Below are positions 23,469-34,998 of a stretch of DNA of 64,000 nt, piece after piece. The position numbers were made by a program, and so were the translations under genes. The stretch is from assembly GCA_965215155.1 (NCBI GenBank), contig CBDCCY010000001.1:2108001-2172000 (forward strand), written 5' to 3'. This DNA is from JAGWAJ01 sp965215155 (GTDB lineage Bacteria; Acidobacteriota; Vicinamibacteria; Vicinamibacterales; UBA8438). Each line of letters opens with the position of its first letter. Position 1 is the stretch's first letter. The notes under the pieces are model-generated. The model searched no databases. It saw only the letters and a list, made by a program, of their open reading frames with translations, and was not told the origin of the DNA.

Positions 23469-25838
23469 ATGAGCGTATCGCCAGTCCTGCCGAAGCTCGT
23501 CGGCCAGCGCGTCAAGCGGCGCGAGGACCCGCGCCTGATCCAGGGCCGTGGAACCTACGTCGACGACGTCAAGCTCGCAGGCATGCAGCACCTCGCGTTC
23601 AAGCGCAGCGACATCGCGCACGGGCGCATACTGTCCATCGATACGAGCGCCGCGGAAGCGCTCGAAGGCGTCGAGGCGGTGTTCACCGGCCCGCAGATGG
23701 CCGAGATGGTCGGTCCGTTGCCGACCCTGCTGCCGTTCCCTGCTCCGGAGCGCCGCGCGGTGGCAACCCGCGTCGTCCGCTTCGTCGGCGAGCCGGTGGC
23801 GGTCGTGGTGGCCCGCGACCGCTACCTCGCACGGGACGCGGCCGATGCCATCTCGGTCGACTACGAGCGGCTGCCGGTCGTGGTCGATACCGAACCGGCG
23901 ATGACCGGCGAGCCGGCCCTGCTGCACGCCGACTTTCCGAACAACCTGCTGCTCGCGTCGTTGCCGATGGGGACCGGCGTCGGTGCGGACGGCAAGGTCG
24001 ACGACACGGCCGTCGACCGGGCCTTCGCGGACGCCGAGGTGGTGATCTCGCAGCGCATGGTCAACCAGCGGCTCGCGCCGACGCCGCTCGAGCCGCGCGG
24101 CGCCGTGGCCCACTACGAGCCGGGAAAGGACACGATCACCGTCTGGTCGTCGACGCAGTCCCCGCACCTGCTGCGGACCTTCATCGCCTCGCTGAACGAC
24201 ATGGGCGAGGACCAGGTGCGCGTCATCGCGCCGGAGGTCGGCGGCGGCTTCGGCTGCAAGTCGGGGGGCTCCGCGGAGGAGTTCGTGACGGCCGCGGTCG
24301 CCCGGCGGCTGGGCGTGCCGGTGAAGTGGGTGGAGGAGCGCTCGGAGGCGTTTCTCGCGACGACGCACGGCCGCGACCTCATCGGCTACGTCGACCTGGC
24401 GGCCCGGCGCGACGGGACGGTGCTCGGCGTCAGGCTCCGCATCATCGCCGACGTCGGCGCCTACAACCACCTGTTCACCGCCGCCATTCCGACCGCCACG
24501 ATGATGATGGCGAGCGGCAACTACGCCATCCCCGCGATCCGCGCGACGCTGACGGAGGTCTTCACCAACAAGACCCCGACGGACGCCTATCGGGGGGCGG
24601 GGCGCCCGGAAGGCATCTACTTCCTGGAGCGGGCCATGGACATGCTGGCCCGCGAGCTGGGGATGGATCCGGCCGAGCTGCGCCGGAAGAACTTCATCCG
24701 GCCGGAGCAGTTTCCCTACACCACCCAGACCGGGGCGGTGTACGACTCGGGAGACTACGGCAAGGCCCTCGACCGTGCGCTGGAGAAGGCCGGCTGGGAG
24801 CGGATGAAGGCCGAGCGGGACGCCGCGCGCGCCGAGGGCCGGCTGGTCGGGCTGGGTCTGTCGATGTACGTCGAGGTGTGCGGCGTGGGCCCTTCGGCGT
24901 CGCTGCCGATGGGGGGCTGGGAGCACTCACAAGTCACCGTGGAGCGCGACGGGCGGATCAGCGCCACGACCGGGGCCTCGCCGCACGGACAGGGCAACGA
25001 GACCACCTTCGCGCAACTGCTGGCCGACCAGTTCGGAGTGCCGCTCGAGCACGTGCGCATTCATCACGGCGACACGGCGGTGGTGAAGCAGGGCAGCCTC
25101 GGCACGGGCGGCAGTCGCTCGCAAGCGGTCGGCGGGACCGCCATGCTGCTCGCCGGCGGCAGGGTCAAGGCCAAGATGGCGAAGTTCGCGGCGTTGCTGC
25201 TCGAGGCGCACGAGGCCGACGTGGTGTTCGAGAACGGCCGAATCGGAGTCCTGGGCGCCCCGTCGACCGCGAAGACGTTCGCCGAGGTGGCCGCCTACGC
25301 CTACCGGCCGGTCCGGCTGCCGGAGGATCTCGAGCCGGGTCTGAGCGAGGAGGCGTTCTTCGAGCCGACCGGCAACACGTACCCGTTCGGCTGCAACATC
25401 GCGATGATCGAGGTGGATCGCGACACCGGCGAGGCGCGGCTCCTGCGGATGGTGGCGGTCGACGACGCGGGCCACCTGATCAACCCTTTGATCGTCGAGG
25501 GCCAGGTGCACGGAGGCCTGGCGCAGGGGATCGGTCAGGCGCTGGTCGAGGAAGTGGGCTACGACAGCGAGGGTCAGCCGCTGACCGGCTCGCTCATGGA
25601 CTATGCCCTTCCCCGTGCGAGCGACCTTCCGCGTTTCGAGCTGGACAGCACCGTGACGCCGACGCCGTTGAACCCGCTGGGCGCCAAGGGAATCGGCGAG
25701 GCGGGGACGATAGGGTCCACTCCCTGCGTCGTCTCGGCCGCGGTCGATGCCCTGAGCGGATTCGGCGTGCGCCACGTCGACATGCTGCTGCGCCCCGAGA
25801 AGCTCTGGCGCATCATCCACGGCGGCCGGGAGCCGTGA
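23469..25838 (+). CDS. Molybdenum hydroxylase large subunit (CoxL/xanthine dehydrogenase family, form II-like)
   Basis: A 789-residue molybdopterin-binding catalytic subunit. It starts with the family signature LVGQRVKRREDPRLIQGRGT. It has the cofactor loop PEVGGGFGCKSGG, the active-site loop TDAYRGAGRPEG near residue 373, and the catalytic glutamate in GAKGIGEAGTIGS near residue 743. The AYRGAGR loop marks the form II group rather than true form I CO dehydrogenase (AYxCSFR), so the substrate is probably an aldehyde or N-heterocycle. The usual iron-sulfur small subunit and FAD medium subunit are not next to it. It begins 28 bases after the DUF349 gene. Confidence 0.87.
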   Translation: MSVSPVLPKLVGQRVKRREDPRLIQGRGTYVDDVKLAGMQHLAFKRSDIAHGRILSIDTSAAEALEGVEAVFTGPQMAEMVGPLPTLLPFPAPERRAVATRVVRFVGEPVAVVVARDRYLARDAADAISVDYERLPVVVDTEPAMTGEPALLHADFPNNLLLASLPMGTGVGADGKVDDTAVDRAFADAEVVISQRMVNQRLAPTPLEPRGAVAHYEPGKDTITVWSSTQSPHLLRTFIASLNDMGEDQVRVIAPEVGGGFGCKSGGSAEEFVTAAVARRLGVPVKWVEERSEAFLATTHGRDLIGYVDLAARRDGTVLGVRLRIIADVGAYNHLFTAAIPTATMMMASGNYAIPAIRATLTEVFTNKTPTDAYRGAGRPEGIYFLERAMDMLARELGMDPAELRRKNFIRPEQFPYTTQTGAVYDSGDYGKALDRALEKAGWERMKAERDAARAEGRLVGLGLSMYVEVCGVGPSASLPMGGWEHSQVTVERDGRISATTGASPHGQGNETTFAQLLADQFGVPLEHVRIHHGDTAVVKQGSLGTGGSRSQAVGGTAMLLAGGRVKAKMAKFAALLLEAHEADVVFENGRIGVLGAPSTAKTFAEVAAYAYRPVRLPEDLEPGLSEEAFFEPTGNTYPFGCNIAMIEVDRDTGEARLLRMVAVDDAGHLINPLIVEGQVHGGLAQGIGQALVEEVGYDSEGQPLTGSLMDYALPRASDLPRFELDSTVTPTPLNPLGAKGIGEAGTIGSTPCVVSAAVDALSGFGVRHVDMLLRPEKLWRIIHGGREP

Positions 25839-25890
25839 CCGTGTTGCGTTCCCGTCCGAATTGGGTCAGCATGCGACGGGAGGCGGAGCG

Positions 25891-26250
25891 ATGGCGCTTC
25901 GGATCGGCCAGCGGGACCTTGGAGCGCTGACCATTCTCGATCTCCACGGCAAGCTGGCCGGAGAGGCGGGCGAAGCGCTCGCGCAGCGGGTCGAAGATCT
26001 CATCGCCGTAGGCCGCACGCGCGTAATCCTCAATCTCCGTGAGGTGTCGTTCATCGACAGCGCCGCACTCGGCGAGCTGCTGTCGAAGCGCGGCGCGCTC
26101 CGGGACGCCGGCGGGCAACTCAAGCTCCTGCATCTCACCGATCGGGTCTGGGACTTGATGGTGACGACGAAGCTCGAGCTGGTGTTCGAGACGTTCCGTT
26201 CGGAGGCGGAGGCGATTCAGAGCTTCCGCTCGGGTGCGCGCCCGGATTGA
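25891..26250 (+). CDS. STAS-domain anti-sigma factor antagonist
   Basis: A 119-residue single STAS domain. Partner-switching proteins of this type are phosphorylated on a serine by an anti-sigma kinase and dephosphorylated by a PP2C phosphatase. The likely phospho-site is Ser57 in SFIDSAALGELLSKRG. ATG 25891 is preceded by GGAGGCGGAG at a good distance. The gene ends 7 bases before the PP2C phosphatase gene, so the two form an operon. The likely anti-sigma ATPase lies on the opposite strand just beyond. Confidence 0.85.
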   Translation: MALRIGQRDLGALTILDLHGKLAGEAGEALAQRVEDLIAVGRTRVILNLREVSFIDSAALGELLSKRGALRDAGGQLKLLHLTDRVWDLMVTTKLELVFETFRSEAEAIQSFRSGARPD

Positions 26251-26257
26251 GAGGAGC

Positions 26258-27418
26258 GTGTCGAGTCAATCCGCCGCCGCAAACGTACGGGTGCTGCTCG
26301 TGGAGAGCGCCGCGGAAGATGTCGCCCGGGTGTCCGCCCTTCTCGAGCGCGCCGCCGCGCCGGCGTTCCGGACGGCCGAGGTCGTGCCGGTTCCCGAGGC
26401 CCGCGCGGCGCTCGCCGAGCTGGACGGCGGGCGGTACGACGTGGTGTTGCTCGGCTTGTCCAGCGGCGTGGCACGGTCCGGGGCCGGCTTCGACGCCATC
26501 CAGCAACTGGACCGGGTGGCCCCGGTCATCGTGCTGAGCGCCCTCGATGATGAGGACGTTGCGGTGCGGGCCGTGCAGCGCGGAGCCCAGGACTACCTGG
26601 TCAAGGATCGCCTCACGCCGGATCTGCTCGCCCGCAGCATGCGCTACGCGCGCGAGCGGCACCGGCTGTTGGCCGAGCAGACCCGCCGCCTCGAACACGA
26701 GCTGAAGATCGCGGCCTTCGTTCAGCAGTCGTTCCTGCCGTCGCGGATGCCGGCCGCTCCCGGCCACGACATCGGGGCGCACCTGCACGCCAGCGGCCAG
26801 GTGGGCGGTGATTTCTACGATTTCATCGAGCTCGGCGGCGACCGCGTCGCCCTGGCGCTGGGCGACGCGTCGGGGAAGGGGATCCCGGGGGCCATCCTCA
26901 TGGCCGAGACACAGGGGGTCCTGCGGGCCGAGGCGGTCGGGTGCGCCACGCCGCTCGAGCTCGTGCAGACGCTGAACCGCGCCCTGCTGCACGACCGCAG
27001 TCAGGACCGCTTCGTCACGCTCTTCTATGGCGTCCTCGACATCCCGACCGGCGAGTTCACCTTCGTCAACGCCGGTCATCCCCGGGCCGTCCTGCAGGAC
27101 GGGGACTCCGAATCGACGCTCCTTTCGACCGGGCCGCCGCTGCGGCTCTTTACCGACGCGGTGTGGGAGGAGCGCAGGGTCCGCCTGCGCGCGGGCGCGC
27201 GGCTGGTGGTCTACAGCGACGGAGTGACCGAGGCACAGGACGAGGCCGAGCGCTTCTTCGATCTGGAAGGCGTGCGCGGGGTGATGGCGGAGCACCCGGA
27301 CTGCCCCGCGGCCGAGCTCGCGCGGCTCATCTGCCACGCCGCCGAGCGGTTCGAGCGGGGCAACCCGGACCCCGGGGACGACAAGACGGTGGTCGTCATC
27401 CGGGCCACGGATTCCTGA
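26258..27418 (+). CDS. PP2C/RsbU-type phosphatase with a degenerate receiver domain
   Basis: A 386-residue protein. Residues about 10-130 form a receiver-like domain. The phospho-acceptor position is glycine (Gly66 in YDVVLLGLSSG) instead of aspartate, while Ser94 and Lys116 (YLVKDRL) remain. A helical linker follows, then a SpoIIE/RsbU phosphatase domain with GQVGGDFYDFIELGG, GDASGKGIPGAILMAE, FVNAGHPRAVL, VYSDGVTEAQDE and GDDKTVV as metal-site motifs. Its expected job is to dephosphorylate the adjacent STAS protein. I chose the GTG at 26258, which has GAGAGGAG just upstream; a GTG eight codons earlier overlaps the STAS gene. Confidence 0.85.
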   Translation: MSSQSAAANVRVLLVESAAEDVARVSALLERAAAPAFRTAEVVPVPEARAALAELDGGRYDVVLLGLSSGVARSGAGFDAIQQLDRVAPVIVLSALDDEDVAVRAVQRGAQDYLVKDRLTPDLLARSMRYARERHRLLAEQTRRLEHELKIAAFVQQSFLPSRMPAAPGHDIGAHLHASGQVGGDFYDFIELGGDRVALALGDASGKGIPGAILMAETQGVLRAEAVGCATPLELVQTLNRALLHDRSQDRFVTLFYGVLDIPTGEFTFVNAGHPRAVLQDGDSESTLLSTGPPLRLFTDAVWEERRVRLRAGARLVVYSDGVTEAQDEAERFFDLEGVRGVMAEHPDCPAAELARLICHAAERFERGNPDPGDDKTVVVIRATDS

Positions 27419-27420
27419 GC

Positions 27421-27444
27421 GCCGCGCCGGTGGTCAGGCGCGGC
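27421..27444. terminator. Hairpin between convergent signalling genes
   Basis: GCCGCGCC (27421-27428) pairs with GGCGCGGC (27437-27444) across an 8-base loop. It lies right after the phosphatase stop and overlaps the stop codon of the opposite gene at 27434, so it could end transcription from both sides. Confidence 0.5.
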
Positions 27445-28326
27445 GGCGCTTGAGCAGCGTCACCTGGTTGCCGGAGGCGTTGTAGCGCACGTCGTCGAGA
27501 AAGGTCTTCATCAGGAAGATCCCGCGGCCGCTGGGACTCTCCAGATTCTCGGGCCGGGTCGCATCGCGTACGGCGTCGACGTCGAAGCCCCGCCCGCCGT
27601 CCTTGATTACGAACGACGCCTCGTCGGAGGTGAGGCTTGCGCGCACCAGGATCTGCCGATCCCGATAGGGCGCGAGCTGGCGGCGTTGCTCGGCGAGCAT
27701 CCGGTAGGCGCGCGGATCGTGCTCGCGGATCTCGGAGCGCACTTCCAGGTTGCCGTGGTAGTAGGCGTTCGTCAGCGCCTCGTCGAGAGCGGTCGAGATC
27801 CGGTGACAGTCCGACTCGTCGAACATGGCCGAGTCCCGCAGGACTCGCGTCAGATAGCTCACGAGGGACGAGATCAGCTCCGGATCGTTCTCCAGCACGA
27901 ACGACGCGGCCCGCATCCGCCCGAGGAGGCGCGTGTAGCTGCGCTGCTCGCGCGAGGCGTCGAGCATGCGCCGAACGACCTCCACGAGGTCGCGGGTGAG
28001 CGACTTCTTCGGAACGTAGCTGGCGGCTCCCGCCTCGAGCGCCTGCACGGCGATCTCCTCGCTGCCGCGCGCGGTCATCAGGACCACCGGGACGAGCGGG
28101 TGCTCCGACTTCGCGCGCTCGACGAACGCCAGGCCGTCGAGCGTCGGCATGACGAGGTCGGTCAGCACGAGGTCGACGTCGTGCGCGGCCATGCGGGCCA
28201 GCGCGTCCTGCCCGTTCTCGGCGTGCAGCACGCCGAGCCGTGCGCGGAGCAGCAGGCGCCCGGCGAGCTCCCGGTCGGCGGCCGAGTCATCGACGACGAG
28301 GACGGACGCCGAGGCCGCTTCCCGGC

Positions 28327-28330
<4 letters not shown>
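27434..28330 (-). CDS. Response regulator fused to an RsbW-type ATPase
   Basis: A 298-residue fusion. Residues 8-125 are an intact receiver (VLVVDD, phospho-acceptor Asp58 in DLVLTDLVMP, Lys in YVPKKSL). Residues about 165-298 are a GHKL/HATPase_c_2 domain as in anti-sigma kinases, with DEALTNAYYHGNLE, FVIKDGGRGFD and PSGRGIFLMKTFLDDV. The probable role is phosphorylation or sequestration within a partner-switching circuit, gated by phosphorylation of the receiver. The ATG at 28330 overlaps the stop of the hybrid kinase gene by four bases, so kinase and regulator are coupled. Confidence 0.86.
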
Positions 28331-30366
<2,036 letters not shown>

Positions 30367-30458
30367 TCGGCTGTGACGCTCCCTGGGGGCATCCTACCCC
30401 GCGCGTCGCCGATCCGATCATCGGACTTCGCACGACGCCTCGGGCCGGCCGCAACGCG

Positions 30459-30464
30459 TAGACT
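30459..30464 (+). promoter_or_regulatory. TANNNT box 6 nt before the lhr GTG start
   Basis: TAGACT is followed by ATTCGG and the GTG start at 30471, with no Shine-Dalgarno sequence. The same hexamer and spacing precede the antitoxin gene at 54096, which supports a leaderless promoter. Confidence 0.45.
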
Positions 30465-30470
30465 ATTCGG

Positions 30471-33400
30471 GTGCAACCGTTGCCCGGCTTTCACCCGATC
30501 ACGGCCGCGTGGTTCGGGGGGCGGTTCACCGGCGCGACATCCGCGCAGCGCGACGCCTGGCCGCGGATCCGGGACGGCGGGGACGTGCTCATCTCCGCCC
30601 CGACGGGGTCCGGCAAGACGCTCGCGGCGTTTCTGATCTGCCTCGACCGGCTCGTGGCGCGCTCCGCCCGCGATGCCCTGGCCGACCGCACCTCGGTCGT
30701 CTACGTCTCGCCCCTCAAGGCGCTCAGCACCGACATCCAGCGGAACCTGGACGGACCGCTCGCCGAGATCGCGGAGCTTGCGGCGGCCGCCGGCGGGACC
30801 GTGCAGGAGATTCGCACCGCGGTCCGGACGGGCGACACGCCGACCTGCGATCGCGAGCAGATGGTGCGCCGCCCGCCGCACATCCTCGTGACTACGCCGG
30901 AGTCGCTGTTCATCCTGCTGACGGCGGAGCGCAGCCGGCGGATGCTGTCGACGGCGGAGACGGTCATCGTCGACGAGATCCACGCCCTGATCGACGACAA
31001 GCGGGGCTCGCACCTGGCGCTGACCCTCGCCCGCCTCGACCGGCTGGTCGCGGAGAACGAGGGGCCGAAGCCGCAGCGGATCGGACTCTCGGCGACGGTG
31101 AAGCCGATTGAGGAGGTGGCGCGCTTCCTCACCGGCGCGCCCGGGGAGAACGGGGCGGCGGCAGCTCCGGCGGTCGCGGCCGAGACGGTCTGGCCGCCGG
31201 TGTCGATCGTCGACTCCGGGCACCGGCGGGCGCTCGACATCGCGGTGGAGGTGCCGCAGGAGGAGCTCGGCGTCGTCGCCACCAACGAGATGTGGGGCGA
31301 GATCTACGACCGCATCGCCGAGCTCGCGCTCGCGCATCGGACGACCATCGTCTTCGTCAACACGCGGCGGCTCGCCGAGCGGGTCGCCCACCACCTGGCC
31401 GAGCGCCTCGGGGCGGACGCCGTGCTGGCCCACCACGGCAGTCTGTCGCGACAGCTCCGGCAGACGGCCGAGCTGGAGCTGAAGGAGGGGCGGCTGCGGG
31501 TGGTGGTTGCGACCGCGTCGCTCGAGCTGGGCATCGACGTCGGATCGGTCGAGCTGGTGTGCCAGGTGGGCACGCCGCGCTCGATCGCGGTGGCGCTCCA
31601 GCGGATCGGACGGTCGGGACACAAGGTGGACCCCTCCTTCGTGCCGAAGGGGCGCTTCTTCGCCACGACGCGGGACGAGCTGGTCGAGTGCGCGGCGATC
31701 GTCCGCGCCATCCGCCGCGGCATTCTCGACGAGCGGCGCATGCGCCCCTGGCCGCGCGACGTGCTCGCCCAGCAGATCGTCGCCGCCGCCGCGACGGGGG
31801 CGTGGAGCGAGGACGACCTGTTTGCGCTCGTGCGGACCGCCACGCCGTACCGCGACCTGCCGCGGGCGGAGTTCGATGCGCTGGTCGCGATGCTCTCGGA
31901 CGGCATCGCGTCGCCGCGGGGGCGGCATGGCACGTGGCTCCACCGCGACCGCGTGAACGGCGTCCTGCGGGGAAGGCGCGGGGCGCGGCTGGCCGCGATC
32001 ACGTCGGGCGGCGCGATACCGGACAACGCCAACTACCTGGTGGTGGCCGAGCCGGAAGGAACCACCGTCGGCACCGTCGACGAGGACTTCGCGGTCGAGA
32101 GCATGGCGGGCGACATCTTCCTGCTCGGCACCACCTCGTGGCGCATCCGCCGCGTGGAGGCGGGCCGCGTGCGCGTGGAGGATGCGCGGGGCGCGGCGCC
32201 GTCGGTGCCGTTCTGGCTCGGCGAGGCGCCGGGGCGGACGCGGGAGCTGTCCGACGAGATCTCGGAGCTTCGCGAGCGCGTCGCGGCGCCCGACGATGCG
32301 TCGCGGGACGGGACGGACGCGGTCGCCTTCGTCGCCCGGGAGTGCGGCATCGATCGCTCGGGAGCGGAGCAGCTGGTCGCCTACGTACGGGCCGGGGTGG
32401 CGGCGCTCGGCGCCGTGCCGTCGCGACGAACGGTAGTGGCGGAGCGCTTCTTCGACGAGGGGGGCGGCATGCAGCTCGTGCTGCACGCGCCGCTGGGGGC
32501 CCGCATCAACCGCGCCTGGGGGCTCGCTCTCCGCAAGCGCTTCTGCCGCAGCTTCAACGTCGAGCTGCAGGCCGCTGCCACCGACAACGGCATCGTGATC
32601 TCGCTCGCCGAGCAGCACAGCTTTCCGTTGGAGATCGTGTTCCGCTTCCTCCATCCGGAGACGCTGGCGGAGGTCCTGACCCAGGCGATGCTGCCGGCGC
32701 CGATGTTCGGAGCCCGCTGGCGCTGGAACGCCGCGCGCGCTCTCGCGGTGCTCCGTTTCGCCGGCGGCCGCAAGGTGCCGCCGCCCATTCTGCGCATGCG
32801 CACGGAGGACCTGCTGGCCGCCGTCTTCCCGGATCAGGTGGCCTGTCAGGAGAACCTGAGCGGCGAGATCCGGATCCCCGATCACCCGCTGGTCGACGAG
32901 ACGATCCGCGACTGCCTGCACGAGGCGATGGACGTGGACGGCCTGCGAGCGCTGGTCGAAGGCATCGAGCGGGGCACCGTCGCCACCCGGGCGATCGACA
33001 CCGCGGAGCCGTCGCCGTTCGGCCACGAGATCCTGAACGCGAACCCCTACGCCTTCCTCGACGACGCCCCCCTGGAGGAGCGCCGGGCGCGCGCGGTCCA
33101 GCTCCGCCGCACGCTGGGGACCGACGGCGACGAGATCGGGGCGCTCGACGAGGCGGCGATCGCCGAGGTCGCCCAGGAGGCGTGGCCGGTCGTGCGCGAT
33201 CCCGAGGAACTGCACGATGCGCTGCTGACGTTGGGCCTGGTCCCGCCGCGCCGCGAATGGGACGCCTGGCTCGGGCCGCTCGTGACCCTGCGCCGCGCGA
33301 CGCGGCTGCAGGCGGCGTCCGGCGCGGCGACGTTCTGGGTGGCCACCGAGCGGACGCGCCTGGCGCAGGCGGTCCATCCCGCCGGCCGGCTGGAACCCCC

Positions 33401-34850
33401 GGTTCCCGACGTCGAGCAGCCGGCGCCGGAGGGTGCAGAAGCGGCGGTGTCGGAGGTCCTGCGCGGCTGGCTCGACTCCAGCGGCCCGCTGCGGGCGTCG
33501 GCTCTGGCGGACACGCTGGCCGTGCCGCGGCCGCTGGTCGAGGCGGGCCTCGCCCGGCTCGAGGGAGAGGGTCAGGTGTTGCGCGGGCGCTTCACGGCCG
33601 CGGGCCGCGCCGACGGCGCCGAGATCGAGTGGTGCAACCGGCGCGTGCTCGCCCGCATCCACCGCCTGACGCTGGGTCGCCTGCGCCGCGAGATCGAGCC
33701 GGTGTCGAGCGCGGACCTGGTCCGCTTCCTCGTGCGCTGGCAGCACCTCGGCCCGGGCGCCCGCCAGCATGGGACGGCGGGCCTCCTGCAGGTCGTCACG
33801 CAGCTCCAGGGGTGCGAGGTCTCGGCCGCGGCCTGGGAGCGCGACGTGCTCGCGGCCCGAATCGAGAGCTACGAGCCGGAGATGCTCGACCAGCTCTGCC
33901 TGTCGGGCGAGGTGATGTGGGGACGCCTGTCGCCGCATCCCGCATTCGAGGGCGCCGACGGCGAGCCGGGCGCGACCCCTTCTGCGGGCCGCCGGCGGCG
34001 CGTGCGACCCACCCGCGTCGCACCGGTGGCGCTATTCCTGCGGCAGGACCTCGAATGGCTGGTGGATCCCGGAGACGAAGGCGACGGATCCGGGCCGGGG
34101 CCCGCCGGCGTTCTCTCGCATCCCGCCGAGGCGGTCCTCGACGCGCTCCGGCGCCGCGGGGCATCGTTCCTGCGCGACCTGGTGCAGCAGACGGGGCGGC
34201 TCGCGAGCGAGGTCGAGGACGGCCTGTGGGAGCTCGTGGCGGCGGGGCTCGTCACCGCGGACGGCTTCGACAACCTGCGGGCGCTGATCGACCCGCGGCG
34301 GCGGAGGGGCGAGGGGAGATTCCGGGCCGCGCGGCCCCGACACGCCGCCGGGCGGTGGGCACTGCTCGTGCCCTCCGGCGGCGCGTCGCGGTCCTCGTCG
34401 GAGGCGGCCGGCAGCGCCGTTGCGGCCGACGCGGCCCGCCGGCGAGCCCGCGCGGACGCTTTCGCGCGGCAGTTGCTGCTGCGCTGGGGGGTCGTCTTTC
34501 GCGACCTGGTGCGCCGCGAGTCGCTCATGCCCCCCTGGCGGGACGTGCTCGAGTCGCTGCGGCGCATGGAAGCGTGCGGCGACGTCCGCGGCGGGCGTTT
34601 CGTGGCCGGCTTCATGGGCGAGCAGTTCGCTCGTCCGGACGCGGTGGAGCTGCTCCGCATCGTCCGCCGCGAGGGAAGCTCGGGGCCGGCGGTGCGGGTC
34701 GCAGCCGCCGACCCGCTGAATCTGGCCGGCATCGTGACCCCCGGTGCGCGCGTCAACGCGTTGTCGGGCGACACCGTGGAGCTGCTGCCGCCGGCGGCGG
34801 CGTCGGGGGAGGCGGCCGTCGCGGCGGTCGCCGGCGCCGCGTCGGGATGA
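30471..34850 (+). CDS. lhr: Large Lhr-type DEAD/DEAH helicase
   Basis: A 1459-residue superfamily 2 helicase close in length to E. coli Lhr, which unwinds DNA or RNA-DNA hybrids in repair. Walker A is SAPTGSGKTLAAFLICLDRL (about residues 42-61). The DEVH-type box is VIVDEIHALIDDKRGSHLAL. Helicase motifs continue with TTPESLFILL, RIGLSATVKP, FVNTRRLAERVAHHLAERLG, ATASLELGIDVG and QRIGRSGH. The C-terminal half has the long Lhr extension with winged-helix and Lhr-core regions. The only reasonable start is the GTG at 30471, which lacks a ribosome binding site. It diverges from the hybrid kinase gene. Confidence 0.92.
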   Translation: MQPLPGFHPITAAWFGGRFTGATSAQRDAWPRIRDGGDVLISAPTGSGKTLAAFLICLDRLVARSARDALADRTSVVYVSPLKALSTDIQRNLDGPLAEIAELAAAAGGTVQEIRTAVRTGDTPTCDREQMVRRPPHILVTTPESLFILLTAERSRRMLSTAETVIVDEIHALIDDKRGSHLALTLARLDRLVAENEGPKPQRIGLSATVKPIEEVARFLTGAPGENGAAAAPAVAAETVWPPVSIVDSGHRRALDIAVEVPQEELGVVATNEMWGEIYDRIAELALAHRTTIVFVNTRRLAERVAHHLAERLGADAVLAHHGSLSRQLRQTAELELKEGRLRVVVATASLELGIDVGSVELVCQVGTPRSIAVALQRIGRSGHKVDPSFVPKGRFFATTRDELVECAAIVRAIRRGILDERRMRPWPRDVLAQQIVAAAATGAWSEDDLFALVRTATPYRDLPRAEFDALVAMLSDGIASPRGRHGTWLHRDRVNGVLRGRRGARLAAITSGGAIPDNANYLVVAEPEGTTVGTVDEDFAVESMAGDIFLLGTTSWRIRRVEAGRVRVEDARGAAPSVPFWLGEAPGRTRELSDEISELRERVAAPDDASRDGTDAVAFVARECGIDRSGAEQLVAYVRAGVAALGAVPSRRTVVAERFFDEGGGMQLVLHAPLGARINRAWGLALRKRFCRSFNVELQAAATDNGIVISLAEQHSFPLEIVFRFLHPETLAEVLTQAMLPAPMFGARWRWNAARALAVLRFAGGRKVPPPILRMRTEDLLAAVFPDQVACQENLSGEIRIPDHPLVDETIRDCLHEAMDVDGLRALVEGIERGTVATRAIDTAEPSPFGHEILNANPYAFLDDAPLEERRARAVQLRRTLGTDGDEIGALDEAAIAEVAQEAWPVVRDPEELHDALLTLGLVPPRREWDAWLGPLVTLRRATRLQAASGAATFWVATERTRLAQAVHPAGRLEPPVPDVEQPAPEGAEAAVSEVLRGWLDSSGPLRASALADTLAVPRPLVEAGLARLEGEGQVLRGRFTAAGRADGAEIEWCNRRVLARIHRLTLGRLRREIEPVSSADLVRFLVRWQHLGPGARQHGTAGLLQVVTQLQGCEVSAAAWERDVLAARIESYEPEMLDQLCLSGEVMWGRLSPHPAFEGADGEPGATPSAGRRRRVRPTRVAPVALFLRQDLEWLVDPGDEGDGSGPGPAGVLSHPAEAVLDALRRRGASFLRDLVQQTGRLASEVEDGLWELVAAGLVTADGFDNLRALIDPRRRRGEGRFRAARPRHAAGRWALLVPSGGASRSSSEAAGSAVAADAARRRARADAFARQLLLRWGVVFRDLVRRESLMPPWRDVLESLRRMEACGDVRGGRFVAGFMGEQFARPDAVELLRIVRREGSSGPAVRVAAADPLNLAGIVTPGARVNALSGDTVELLPPAAASGEAAVAAVAGAASG

Positions 34851-34944
34851 CTCGCCCCGCGCCGGATTGCGTGGGAGCCACAGGACGGTCCGCTCGACCG
34901 GCGGCCGCCTGCTACTGTGGGGTGCGCTCGATCCGCCTCCGCCG

Positions 34945-34962
34945 GGCCCGGCGCGCCGGGCC
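34945..34962. other. Perfect 18-base palindrome
   Basis: GGCCCGGCGCGCCGGGCC reads identically on both strands. It lies 95 bases after the lhr stop and 36 bases before the M28 peptidase ATG, so it may be a terminator stem without a loop, a protein-binding site, or a chance GC-rich palindrome. Confidence 0.4.
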
Positions 34963-34998
34963 GCCGCGACGGTACCGTACTGACACGAGGACGCAACG

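Noticed and set aside
23469..25838. True aerobic CO dehydrogenase (CoxL form I)
   Set aside because: The active-site loop is AYRGAGR, not AYxCSFR, and no Cox small or medium subunit is adjacent.
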